Shown here in pieces: positions 18,091 through 25,665 of a DNA stretch of 53,378 nt. Source of the stretch: Pseudomonadota bacterium (GTDB lineage: Bacteria > Pseudomonadota > Gammaproteobacteria > Steroidobacterales > Woeseiaceae). The stretch covers positions 1 to 53,378 of the forward strand of contig JADFNG010000010.1 of NCBI GenBank assembly GCA_022563505.1, read 5' to 3'. The notes beneath the pieces were generated by a model, which did no database searches, had not been told where the DNA came from, and worked only from the letters and a program-made list of their open reading frames with translations. How positions within the stretch are numbered: position 1 is the stretch's first letter; every line of letters begins with the position of its first letter. The position numbers and the translations under genes are program-made.

Positions 18091-19331
18091 GTCAAGGGCA
18101 CGCCGCGGGACAGGCGCGGTAATTTTCCTGCCAGGCCCATCGTGTGTTTCGCAAACAGTGTGCGCACGCCGGGTATCAAATCGAAACCGAGCATGCCGAT
18201 ATTTCTCAAGGTCCGTACCGCCGGGATACGACTACCGAACAGACGCACGATTCCGTCAGTAAAGTGCACGAGCTTGCCTTGGTCGGCTCGACGCCAGCTT
18301 GCATAGTCTTCGAGGACGGCGGCACTGCCCGGATCGACGCCGCCATTGATGCGTGTGTCCGCGATGCAATCCGACAGCGCCGCCACATCTCGCAATCCCA
18401 GGTTGAATCCTTGTGCCGCAACAGGATGCAAGCCATGCGCCGCATTGCCGATCAGGACACCGCGTCTTACGACCAGGCCATTTGCCTTGCTCAGGCCCAG
18501 CGGATACGCGGCGCGCGCACCGACTTTTGAAAACCGGCCAAGTCGCAGGCCGAAGCCTTCCTGCAACTTTGCAGTGAACGACGCGTCATCGAGCGCGAGA
18601 ATATTCTCCACTTCGCTCGATTGCACACTCCACACGAATGCAGCGCGACCATTCGCAATGGGCAACATCGCGAGCGGCCCGGATTCGGTAAAACGTTCGT
18701 AGGCCCGGTTTGCAGGCGCTTTCTCCGGCAGAACATTGCCGACAACGGCATGCTGGCCGTAATCGCTACAGGTAGCGCTGATGCCCAGCATATCGCGCAC
18801 GCTGGAACGTTCGCCATCGGCTGCCACGAGAAGCCGGCACGACAGTTCCCGGTTGCTGCCGCCCTGATCGACACAGACCACCGACTTCTCATCGTCCGAT
18901 TTGACTGCACTGATTCTGGCCGGGCACAGCACGTCGATATTTTCCTGCTGGTCCAGCGCCGCCTGCAATACCCCACCGAGCACGCGATTGATAACCACGT
19001 AGCCGAGCGCTTCAACGCCTTGTTCATCTGCATCAATGTGCGCAAAGCCGAAACGACCTTTCTCGGAAACGTGAATACTGCGAATCGGCGTTGCGGCGGC
19101 TTCGATGTCGTCCCACAAGCCCATTGCCGTAAACATGCGCTGGCTGCTGCGCGACAAAGCAGTCGATCGCTCATCAAAACTGGGTTGTTTTGCCGCGGCT
19201 CGCGCAACCGCCTCAACCACGGCCATGCGCAGCCCGAGTGGCGCCAGTGCCAGCGCGAAACTCGTGCCAATCATGCCGCCACCGGCAATGATTATGTCGT
19301 AGTCGATTGCCTGCGGCGCATCAGCCATCAT
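18087..19331 (-). CDS. ubiH: 2-octaprenyl-6-methoxyphenol hydroxylase (UbiH)
   Basis: 414 residues. The FAD-binding start is DIIIAGGGMIGTSFALAL, the middle motif LLVAADGERSSVRDMLG, and the third GVLIGNAAHGLHPVAAQGFNLGLRD. The asparagine in GNAAH (instead of the GDAAH of UbiI/UbiF) followed by LHP(V/I)A(A/G)QGFNLG is typical of UbiH. UbiH performs the C1 hydroxylation of the ubiquinone ring using O2. The ATG overlaps the pepP stop (ATGA at 19331-19328), and the stop overlaps the ubiI start. This places it in the conserved ygfB-pepP-ubiH-ubiI cluster. Confidence 0.93.
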   Translation of the reverse strand: MMADAPQAIDYDIIIAGGGMIGTSFALALAPLGLRMAVVEAVARAAAKQPSFDERSTALSRSSQRMFTAMGLWDDIEAAATPIRSIHVSEKGRFGFAHIDADEQGVEALGYVVINRVLGGVLQAALDQQENIDVLCPARISAVKSDDEKSVVCVDQGGSNRELSCRLLVAADGERSSVRDMLGISATCSDYGQHAVVGNVLPEKAPANRAYERFTESGPLAMLPIANGRAAFVWSVQSSEVENILALDDASFTAKLQEGFGLRLGRFSKVGARAAYPLGLSKANGLVVRRGVLIGNAAHGLHPVAAQGFNLGLRDVAALSDCIADTRINGGVDPGSAAVLEDYASWRRADQGKLVHFTDGIVRLFGSRIPAVRTLRNIGMLGFDLIPGVRTLFAKHTMGLAGKLPRLSRGVPLT

Positions 19332-20629
19332 GCGGCCATCAGTGATTCGATATCGTCCGGGTCCTTGACGGCCGCAGCACTTAAAACGTCGGGCCCGTTT
19401 TTGCCCACGACCACATCGTCTTCGATTCTAACGCCGATATTCCTGAAGCGAGCCGGAATCTTGCGACTCGCCGGCAGATAGATGCCGGGTTCCACCGTCA
19501 TCACCATCCCCGCTTCCAGCATCCGCCATTCGTCGCCGACCTTGTAATCACCGACATCGTGTACATCCATGCCAATCCAGTGACCCGTTCTGTGCATGAA
19601 ATATTCGCGATAGGCGCCGTCCCTGATTAACTTTGGCAAGTTGCCTTTGAGGATGCCAAGTTTCCTGAGACCTCGGGTAATCACTTTTACGGCCGCATCA
19701 TGTGGATCATTCCAGTGATTGCCGACCTGAATTTCATCAATGGCCGCCAACTGTGCTTCGAGGACAATGTCATAAATGGCACGCTGCGGCGGGGAAAAGC
19801 GCCCGTTTACCGGGTAGGTGCGAGTAACATCCGACGCGTAGTAATCCAGTTCACAACCGGCATCGACGAGAACCAGGTCGCCGTCCAGCAACGGTGCATC
19901 GTTTTCAACGTAGTGCAGCACACAGGCATTCGCTCCACCGCCGACGATCGGACTGTAGGCGTTGATTGCGCCACTGCGGCGAAATTCGTGGATGAACTCG
20001 GCTTCCAGCTCGTACTCGTGCATATCAGAACGCAGGCCTGCCATGGCACGATTATGCGCTTTGGCGGCAAGCTTGGCGGAACGGCGCATTGCCGCGATCT
20101 CGGCGCGACTCTTGTAAAGACGCATGTCGTGCAGAAGATGATCGAGCGCAATGAATTCATGCGGTGTATGGTTGCCCAGGGATGTTTGTGCGCGCAACGA
20201 CTGCACCCATTCAGTGATGCGCGCATCGAAATCCGAATAGGCCCCCATCGTGTAATAGACGCAGTTTCTCTCCTCCATAATTCCGGGCAGGATGTCGTCA
20301 ATATCATCGATCGGAAACGCATCGTCAGCAGAAAAATCGTTGACGGCACCGTCAGTACCGGCGCGTTTTCCATCCCACTGTTCTCTGGCGCGGTCGCGCT
20401 CGCGGCAGAACAGAATAAATTCTCCGTTATCCCTTCCAGGCGCAAGCACAGCCACCGAATTGGGTTCTGCAAACCCGGTCAGGTAATAAAAGTCGCTGTC
20501 CTGCCGGTAGCGGTATTCAACGTCGCGACTTCGCTTGCGAACAGGCGCGCTCGGCAGGATGGCAACCCCATCATTGCCAACCATCCGCATGAGCTGTTTG
20601 CGACGTCTTACGAATTCATTTCTATTCAT
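19328..20629 (-). CDS. pepP: Xaa-Pro aminopeptidase P
   Basis: 433 residues of the M24B metallopeptidase family, which removes N-terminal residues before proline. The N-terminal creatinase-like domain starts NRNEFVRRRKQLMRMVG. The pita-bread catalytic domain supplies the two-metal ligands: VLVDAGCELDYYASDVTRTY (two Asp), HRTGHWIGMDVHDVG (His), MVMTVEPGIY (Glu) and IGVRIEDDVVV (Glu). The length fits E. coli PepP. It lies 89 bases after ygfB on the same strand, and its stop overlaps the ubiH start. It is a housekeeping cytoplasmic enzyme. Confidence 0.95.
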   Translation of the reverse strand: MNRNEFVRRRKQLMRMVGNDGVAILPSAPVRKRSRDVEYRYRQDSDFYYLTGFAEPNSVAVLAPGRDNGEFILFCRERDRAREQWDGKRAGTDGAVNDFSADDAFPIDDIDDILPGIMEERNCVYYTMGAYSDFDARITEWVQSLRAQTSLGNHTPHEFIALDHLLHDMRLYKSRAEIAAMRRSAKLAAKAHNRAMAGLRSDMHEYELEAEFIHEFRRSGAINAYSPIVGGGANACVLHYVENDAPLLDGDLVLVDAGCELDYYASDVTRTYPVNGRFSPPQRAIYDIVLEAQLAAIDEIQVGNHWNDPHDAAVKVITRGLRKLGILKGNLPKLIRDGAYREYFMHRTGHWIGMDVHDVGDYKVGDEWRMLEAGMVMTVEPGIYLPASRKIPARFRNIGVRIEDDVVVGKNGPDVLSAAAVKDPDDIESLMAA

Positions 20630-20718
20630 GGGAAATATGGCTTCGATTCATCGGCGTTTCGCTCAGGCTGACGAACCCGCATACTTTTAAGACCACATGC
20701 ACTGTTCAGCACCGCGAC

Positions 20719-21318
20719 CTAGTGCACCGAATCGGACACGGCCTGACTGACAGCGCTCTCGCCACCTGCTGTGCGAATTTCCGCTAGCTCTTCATACGCC
20801 AGTTGCACTGCCACGCGAACGTATTCGACCAGTTCTGTATAAGCTGACTCACTGGATTCCTCATCCTCATCCACATCGAAAGATGCCCGTGTAATTTCGA
20901 GCATGTCCTTGATCAGACCCGCCAATGGCTCCTTGGCCAACTGCTTTTTCAGAGCTTCGGCATGCTTTCCAGAGACCATGCCGTGCAAGAAGCCCTCGCA
21001 CCAGAAGCCGATCGACGCCGCCCTGACCGCCATCTCCTCGTCATCATCGGGCAACAGCGGTTCGAACTCCGACTGTCTTTCCGCAAGTTGCCGCCAGGTC
21101 AATTGAAACAAGTCGTCAAGCATTTGTGCACACTCAGCTTCAGGTGAATTTGCAGAGCATTGCTCTCCGAGAATCTGTTCGATCCACATCATCGCGCCAT
21201 CCGTCCCGAGAACCGCAAGTCGACCGCAAAGCAGCCCGTGCGCCTGGGCACTATTCCAGTCAGAATCGCAGCGTTTCAGTGCGGCATCGAGCTCATTATG
21301 ATCAATCGGATTATCCAT
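20719..21318 (-). CDS. ygfB: YgfB/YecA (UPF0149) family protein
   Basis: 199 residues from ATG 21318; a GTG ten codons upstream is also open but less likely. It opens NPIDHNELDAALKRCDSDWNSAQ and continues AHGLLCGRLAV, the UPF0149 pattern in which the short helix pair HGLL.G recurs. Near the C-terminus SAYTELVEYVRVAVQLAYEEL matches the E. coli YgfB ending EEIIEYVRVAALL. The middle is strongly acidic (DVDEDEESSES). It has no enzyme motif; the Pseudomonas YgfB has been linked to regulation of ampDh3 expression and beta-lactam resistance. It is the first gene of ygfB-pepP-ubiH-ubiI and diverges from the zapA-side genes. Confidence 0.9.
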   Translation of the reverse strand: MDNPIDHNELDAALKRCDSDWNSAQAHGLLCGRLAVLGTDGAMMWIEQILGEQCSANSPEAECAQMLDDLFQLTWRQLAERQSEFEPLLPDDDEEMAVRAASIGFWCEGFLHGMVSGKHAEALKKQLAKEPLAGLIKDMLEITRASFDVDEDEESSESAYTELVEYVRVAVQLAYEELAEIRTAGGESAVSQAVSDSVH

Positions 21319-21453
21319 AGCTTGGAGTGTCTGCTGTTTCGTCGCCACAATTCACGGTCCAGCTGCAAATGATCCCATGTATTGGCACGGCTGACCACGT
21401 AAAAGACGCGCGTCCCGATTGCTTCTGCGCTCACTCGGCTCTATATTGGGCGT

Positions 21454-21681
21454 ATGGCTGATGCAACCGAAAATTTCGAACATGAACTGAAGCGACTTGA
21501 GAAGCGCGTCGATGCGCTCGTACACGTCTGCGATCAGCTGCAGGATGAAAATCGGTCGCTGAAGCAACGTCAGGATACATTGACGAATGAACGAGCCACT
21601 TTGTTGCAAAAAAACGAACAGGTGCGCACCCGTGTCGAAGCGATGATCGGACGGCTTAAGGCGATGGAACAGGGAAGCTGA
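21454..21681 (+). CDS. Small coiled-coil protein (TIGR02449 family)
   Basis: 75 residues with heptad-like spacing throughout: FEHELKRLEKRVDALVHVC, then QLQDENRSLKQRQDTL and VRTRVEAMIGRLKAMEQGS. This is the small coiled-coil protein usually found just before zapA in gammaproteobacteria (TIGR02449). Its role is not established; a part in cell division is suggested only by position. It lies 110 bases upstream of zapA on the same strand. Confidence 0.85.
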   Translation: MADATENFEHELKRLEKRVDALVHVCDQLQDENRSLKQRQDTLTNERATLLQKNEQVRTRVEAMIGRLKAMEQGS

Positions 21682-21791
21682 GGCCAGCTCACAGCTTGCG
21701 GAGCTTTCTCGGCTCGACCAATAAAATTCGTTTTATGCGATCGATTGATCGGCAGAAAATATAATGGAGCATTGGTAATGGAAAAACAGCG

Positions 21792-22106
21792 ATGAGCGAA
21801 ATGTATGCGCACGTTAGTGTGCGAATCCTCGACAAGGAATACCAGGTATCGTGCCCGGCCGATGAGCGCACCGCATTGCTGGATTCTGCTGAAATACTGG
21901 ATACGAAAATGCGCGACATTCGCGACAGCGGCAAAGTCGTCGGTCTCGAGCGCATCGCTGTGATGGCTGCACTCAATATGGCCAATGAACTGCTGCAGGC
22001 CAACGCAAAAGACAAGGTTTTGGAAAACACGCTCGGTAATCGCCTCAAATTGATGTCGGATCAGGTAGAATCAGTACTGGGTAACACTCAGCAGCTTGAT
22101 CTTTAG
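21792..22106 (+). CDS. zapA: Cell division protein ZapA
   Basis: 104 residues, the normal ZapA length. It opens with HVSVRILDKEYQVSCPADE, the family's N-terminal beta-hairpin, and continues with LLDSAEILDTKMRDIRDSG and ERIAVMAALNMANELL. A C-terminal helix drives dimer and tetramer formation. ZapA cross-links FtsZ filaments at the Z-ring in the cytoplasm. The order zapA, 6S RNA, 5-formyl-THF cyclo-ligase matches E. coli. Confidence 0.94.
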   Translation: MSEMYAHVSVRILDKEYQVSCPADERTALLDSAEILDTKMRDIRDSGKVVGLERIAVMAALNMANELLQANAKDKVLENTLGNRLKLMSDQVESVLGNTQQLDL

Positions 22107-22140
22107 ATACAATCCCTCTAAGGATGGATAGACAAACAAG

Positions 22141-22336
22141 TTTGGCGTCTCCTGCAGTGTACGATGCAGACCTGGATACCTTTCGACCCTAACTATTTAC
22201 CTCGGGGTCGTGCACTGTCAGCAGCATTTGTGCAAGACCACTCCACGTGGAAAGCCTGTTGCTGCTACGGCTGACCCCACCTGTTGCTCCGGTTCGAGAG
22301 CGACGGTCGGTAACGGCACAGGCGGGAGGCGCCTTC
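22141..22336 (+). ncRNA. ssrS: 6S RNA
   Basis: About 190 bases between zapA and the ygfA-type gene, where E. coli carries ssrS. The ends close a 12-bp stem: GGCGTCTCCTGC (22144-22155) pairs with GCGGGAGGCGCC (22322-22333), with two G-U pairs. Inside are further pairing blocks, for example CGACCC with GGGGTCG and a CCACGTGG palindrome at 22242-22249. The length matches E. coli 6S (184 nt). 6S RNA mimics an open promoter and holds sigma70 RNA polymerase in stationary phase. A possible -10 box TACAAT lies at 22108-22113. The exact ends and the central bubble were not folded. Confidence 0.85.
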
Positions 22337-22414
22337 ATCAACACGCATTTTTCCCTGATCGGAATCGAAAAATGTATCCACGGACCCCCGCCGTCACAAT
22401 TACCTGATGCCAAC

Positions 22415-22996
22415 ATGTTAAGTGAGAAAAACAAGGCCGACCTTCGGCGTGCCGGCAAAGCCGCTCGACGAAAACTCACGCACGAAGTACGGGGCGAAGC
22501 ATCAGAAAACATTTGCGCTGCCGCCATTCAGTCCACGTCTTTTGAAAACGCGAAACTAATTGCCTGTTACCTGGCGACCGACAATGAAGTAAATTGCCGA
22601 AGACTGATTGAGCGCGCGTGGCACATGAAAAAGCGCATTTTCCTGCCGATTGTGCAAAAACATTCGAAATTAAAGTTTGTCGAATTCTTCAAGAACAGTA
22701 GGACCCGAACCAATACATACGGAATTGAGGAACCTGTTGGCGAAAACGAAATTGACCCGCGCGAGCTTGACCTGGTGTTTACGCCACTCGTTGCTTTCGA
22801 TTCGCAGGGCAACCGCGTTGGTATGGGCGGAGGCTATTACGATCGTACTTTTTCATTCCTGAACAAACACCAACACAACTCCGGACCCATGCTTGTCGGC
22901 CTTGCATTTGATTGCCAATATGTTGAACAGATTGGCGCAAGTGCTTGGGATATCCGGCTTTTTCGTGTGATTACAGAGTCCGATACTGCTGCGTAG
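22415..22996 (+). CDS. ygfA: 5-formyltetrahydrofolate cyclo-ligase
   Basis: 193 residues from ATG 22415. An open frame reaches back to 22247, but those codons fall in the 6S RNA, so they are rejected. The enzyme converts 5-formyl-THF to 5,10-methenyl-THF with ATP. Signatures: LRRAGKAARRKL (substrate-binding basic start), CYLATDNEVNCRRLI, LVFTPLVAFDSQGNRVGMGGGYYDRTF (the ATP-binding GxGxGYYD block) and LVGLAFDCQYVEQI. It follows 6S RNA as in E. coli, where read-through of ssrS reaches this gene. Confidence 0.94.
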   Translation: MLSEKNKADLRRAGKAARRKLTHEVRGEASENICAAAIQSTSFENAKLIACYLATDNEVNCRRLIERAWHMKKRIFLPIVQKHSKLKFVEFFKNSRTRTNTYGIEEPVGENEIDPRELDLVFTPLVAFDSQGNRVGMGGGYYDRTFSFLNKHQHNSGPMLVGLAFDCQYVEQIGASAWDIRLFRVITESDTAA

Positions 22997-23307
22997 ACGC
23001 AAAATTACGACACCGTTCGTGCACGTTTAATCATGCAGTGAACTTGTGCGAAAACCCGAATCGCATGCGCCCGGCACAGCCGTTTTTCGCGTTTGTCATG
23101 ACCTGCTTGCAACTGAATGCAGTGGTAAGAATCTTATGGCCCGATGCAATGCCGGGCATTTATTGGGAAAAGAATTTTGCACGTGCAGCGGCTCTATTTT
23201 TTTATTATCAATTGCAATATTCAAAATGTTAAGCACGTCACTTAACTTACTGGATTTTTCGTTTTTGTTGTATATACTCGACGCCGGGTACCGACACGGA
23301 GAAAATA
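22997..23307. other. Intergenic region with likely promoter for the lysine-rich gene
   Basis: No credible gene is seen in the 311 bases. Near the right end a -10-like TATACT lies at 23273-23278, 30 bases before the next start codon; the matching -35 is weak (TTACTG at 23247-23252, 20-bp spacing). An inverted repeat GTTAAG (23229-23234) and CTTAAC (23241-23246) sits just upstream and could be an operator. A GGAG ribosome site lies at 23299-23302. The stretch is AT-richer than its neighbours. Confidence 0.4.
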
Positions 23308-23655
23308 ATGGCTACCAAGAAGAAGTCACGTAAAAAAGCTTCTAAACGCAAAGTTGCGAAGAAGCGTAAAGTAACGAAGAAAAAAGTCGCGCCGAAGCGT
23401 AAAGTTGCCAAGCGCAAAACGAAGAAAAAAGCTGCCAAGAAAAAGGTAGCGAAGCGAAAAACCAAAAAGAAGACCAAGAAAAAAGCTAAAAAGAAAACCG
23501 CTAAGCGGAAGACGAAGAAAAAGGCCAAAAAGAAAGCTGCTAAGCGTAAAGTGAAGAAAAAAGCCAAGAAAAAGGCTAAAAAGAAGACTGCTAAGCGGAA
23601 GACGAAGAAAAAGGCCAAGAAGAAGAGCAGAAAAAAAGCTTCAAGGCGCAAGTAG
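23308..23655 (+). CDS. Lysine-rich histone-H1-like repeat protein
   Basis: 115 residues made almost only of Lys (64), Arg (12), Ala, Thr, Val and Ser, so about two thirds are basic. There is no aromatic residue, acid or cysteine. The motif KKKTAKRKTKKKAKKK occurs twice, exactly 30 residues apart (61-76 and 91-106), and the DNA of this 90-base period is nearly repeated. A GGAG site precedes ATG 23308, and a strong terminator follows, so it is a single-gene unit. The composition resembles the C-terminal tail of histone H1, AlgP and other bacterial H1-like proteins, which bind DNA and compact the nucleoid. Nucleoid binding is inferred from composition only. Confidence 0.85.
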   Translation: MATKKKSRKKASKRKVAKKRKVTKKKVAPKRKVAKRKTKKKAAKKKVAKRKTKKKTKKKAKKKTAKRKTKKKAKKKAAKRKVKKKAKKKAKKKTAKRKTKKKAKKKSRKKASRRK

Positions 23656-23698
23656 GCTGAGCTGATTAGCTGGAAGAAGGGTCTTCTTCCGAAAAAAG

Positions 23699-23732
23699 AA
23701 ATATGCCCGCGAAAGCGGGCATATTTCGTTTT
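23699..23732 (+). terminator. Intrinsic terminator after the lysine-rich gene
   Basis: AAATATGCCCGC (23699-23710) pairs perfectly with GCGGGCATATTT (23715-23726) around a GAAA tetraloop, followed by CGTTTT. The 12-bp perfect stem and GNRA loop make this one of the clearest terminators in the window. A second, weaker hairpin GAAGA/TCTTC lies just upstream (about 23673-23689). Confidence 0.88.
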
Positions 23733-23870
23733 GGAAGGGCAAAACTCGCTGCCACCCATAGCGAATTCTGTCGCTATCAGATAAGCTTGCGGGCGGCGAA
23801 GCCCAAGCACATTATTGTGCTGCATTCAGTACCAACGTCAAGGCAGCATTAGACAACGTGGATTTAACCT

Positions 23871-24530
23871 ATGGACCAATCCGACAAGAAGCTTAATGCC
23901 GCCAAAGCATCACTGGAATACATTCAGGATGGTTTCGTCCTGGGTGTGGGTACCGGCTCAACTATTGATTTCCTGCTTGACCTTCTACCGAACATCCGTC
24001 AAAAGATTGACAAGGTTGTCTCCAGTTCGATGGAAACCACCGTAAGACTCGAAAGCCACGGATTTGAAGTCACGACACTTAATTCTGTGGGCGATCTGGA
24101 TCTTTATATAGACGGTGCCGACGAAGCCACGAAACACCTGCATCTTGTTAAAGGCGGCGGTGGAGCACTGACCCGAGAGAAAGTTCTCGCCGGGGCGGCG
24201 CGCAAGTTTATTTGCATCATTGATGAGTCAAAACTTGTCGGTATGCTCGGCAAGTTCCCGTTGCCCATTGAAGTGCTGCCAATGGCCCAGGCATTCGTGG
24301 CGAGGCGAATGGTCAAGATGCGTGGCCAGCCCATCTGGCGAGAGAACTTCGTGACGGACAATGGCAATCACATAATTGACGTGCATAACCTGCAGATCAG
24401 CAATCCCCTGGAACTGGAAGGTCGTATCAATCAGATTCCCGGCGTCATATCCGTCGGCATTTTCGCGAATCGGCCGGCGGACGTATTACTGATCGCCGAT
24501 GGCGAGGGCGTGAGAACAATCGGACTCTAA
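23871..24530 (+). CDS. rpiA: Ribose-5-phosphate isomerase A
   Basis: 219 residues, the same length as E. coli RpiA. It interconverts ribose 5-phosphate and ribulose 5-phosphate in the pentose phosphate pathway. Signatures: FVLGVGTGSTIDFLL near residue 25, DLYIDGADEA near residue 80 and HLVKGGGGALTREKVLA near residue 93, which carry the catalytic Asp, Lys and Glu. No clear ribosome site is seen before ATG 23871. The stop is only two bases before an inverted-repeat element. Confidence 0.95.
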   Translation: MDQSDKKLNAAKASLEYIQDGFVLGVGTGSTIDFLLDLLPNIRQKIDKVVSSSMETTVRLESHGFEVTTLNSVGDLDLYIDGADEATKHLHLVKGGGGALTREKVLAGAARKFICIIDESKLVGMLGKFPLPIEVLPMAQAFVARRMVKMRGQPIWRENFVTDNGNHIIDVHNLQISNPLELEGRINQIPGVISVGIFANRPADVLLIADGEGVRTIGL

Positions 24531-24532
24531 TC

Positions 24533-24679
24533 GTCCAACAAGGTAGATTTGATATCAGCCAAGTGGTGTTGCTCCATGCCATGCAGCGACTACAAATACG
24601 TGGGTCAACGGCGAAGTATCTGAGGTGATACTCAACTGCGTCTATCGACTAGTAGTCCATCAAACCTACCTTGTCGGAC
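24533..24679. mobile_element. Non-coding inverted-repeat element (MITE-like)
   Basis: 21-base ends match as inverted repeats with two mismatches: 24533-24553 (GTCCAACAAGGTAGATTTGAT) and the complement of 24659-24679. The 105 bases between hold no gene. A second, perfect 10-base inverted repeat CTAGTAGTCC (24649-24658) and GGACTACTAG (24676-24685) overlaps the right end. It starts two bases after the rpiA stop and supplies the last codons and stop of the HipA-like remnant. No transposase is present and no clear target duplication is seen. A large stem-loop terminator for rpiA is an alternative reading. Confidence 0.6.
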
Positions 24680-25292
24680 TACTAGCGTGCTCTTTGACTA
24701 TCGCTTGCATTGAATCGGACAATTGTTGCTCGCTCGCCCGACGCCAAAACTCGGCTGCAAGTTCCTGAGCTTGCCCCCAAATAGCAAGTGTATTCACGGC
24801 CGGGCGTGGGTCATTATTTGCTGAGTTACGCAAATTGCCGCTGGCTGGTGGTGCATACGTCATGGGTAATTGGTCAAATGCTGGTGCAACTGTGTACACG
24901 CCACTCTCTGCCGGAAACAATGAAACGTTATATTGGTGACGATCAGTGTTTGCAATTAGCGCTCCGTAGGCATCGAGAAGCGCTATACGATGCAGACTCT
25001 CGTCGCTCAGTTCGCCACGTCGTTGCATTCCTTCAGCAGCGTCCGTCCATGTACCGTCGACCTGCTCAGAGGCAGCTGCCAGCGACATGACCGCCCGCCG
25101 GCCCATTTCGCCGCTACGATCGAAGGACTCCCGGCCGATCACCAGGTTTCCTGGCAAGTCTTCTCCTCGGTGGCTGAGCGCAATGAGAATGTGATTGTCA
25201 GACCCGTTGGTAACATCTTCCAGCAGACCCAGATCACCATGGTGCTGGACGTAGGAACGACTGAGGAAGCCCCGGGGGGCTATATCATGCAT
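24666..25292 (-). pseudogene. HipA/YjjJ-family kinase remnant
   Basis: 208 codons against about 440 for YjjJ-type HipA proteins. Family stretches survive: IAPRGFLSRSYVQHHG at the start, GEDLPGNLVIG, MGRRAVMSLAAA, ALLDAYGALIANTDRHQYNVSL (the catalytic Asp loop) and VAPAFDQLPMTYAPPA. The N-terminal helix-turn-helix part is missing. LVIGRES runs straight into FDRSGEMGRR, which from memory of the family skips the kinase N-lobe with the G-E-Q-P-K-F nucleotide loop. The final residues SSPTR and the stop come from the inverted-repeat element. The frame is open, so expression is possible, but kinase activity is not expected. Confidence 0.7.
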
Positions 25293-25343
25293 TTCCGGTG
25301 AGAGCCCGTCGGATGATGATTTCGGTCAGTTAGAGCAAATAAT

Positions 25344-25417
25344 TGGCTGGGGGAGAGGGACTCGAACCCCCGTTGGCGGAGTCAGAGTCCGCAGTCCTAC
25401 CACTAGACGATCCCCCA
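25344..25417 (-). tRNA. glnV: tRNA-Gln (CUG anticodon)
   Basis: On the minus strand the gene starts TGGGGGATCGTCTAGTGG at 25417. The acceptor TGGGGGA pairs with TCCCCCA, the discriminator is G and CCA is encoded (25346-25344). The anticodon arm GCGGACTCTGACTCCGC has the loop CTCTGAC, anticodon CTG. The T arm is GGGGGTTCGAGTCCCTC. The U1-A72 pair and G73 are glutamine identity elements. It is 74 bases long. An 80-bp duplicated sequence lies directly upstream, and a gene remnant directly downstream. Confidence 0.95.
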
Positions 25418-25420
25418 ATC

Positions 25421-25585
25421 CGCCCACGCCGCACTTAAAAACCTCAATGCGAACCGCGGATTGATCTTTAGTACATACACATAGAGCCGTAATAAGCGAA
25501 ATCACCGCCCACGCCGCACTTAAAAACCCCAATGCGAACCGCGGATTGATCTTTAGTACCTACACTCAGAACCGCAATAAGCGAA
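25421..25585. repeat. Tandem direct repeat of about 80 bp upstream of tRNA-Gln
   Basis: Two copies, 25421-25500 and 25506-25585, have a period of 85 bases. They share CGCCCACGCCGCACTTAAAA, AATGCGAACCGCGGATTGAT and CTTTAGTAC, with fewer than ten differences in 80. Copy one ends three bases before the tRNA 5' end. Read on the minus strand each copy contains TACTAA preceded at 17 bases by CTTATT, a weak promoter-like pair, so the duplication may carry two copies of the tRNA promoter. No protein is encoded. Confidence 0.85.
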
Positions 25586-25665
25586 AACTGCCGCCGATGC
25601 TTTTAGTGCTGGTAAGAACCTGACCCGTCCAAGAGAAGGCCCGGCTCCACCCAACAGCAGAAAAC

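Noticed and set aside
22247-22414. N-terminal extension of the 5-formyl-THF cyclo-ligase
   Set aside because: It overlaps the 6S RNA, and the family's N-terminus aligns from the ATG at 22415.
23247-23825. 192-codon minus-strand frame rich in Phe and Leu opposite the lysine-rich gene
   Set aside because: It is the complement of the AAG/AAA repeats; the plus strand has the ribosome site, promoter-like box and terminator.
24533-24685. Inverted-repeat element considered as an integron attC site
   Set aside because: The conserved attC core (GTTRRRY and its partner) is not visible, and no integrase or cassette array is present.
25421-25585. Two-copy repeat considered as a CRISPR array
   Set aside because: Only two long imperfect units with a 5-base gap, no spacers and no cas genes.
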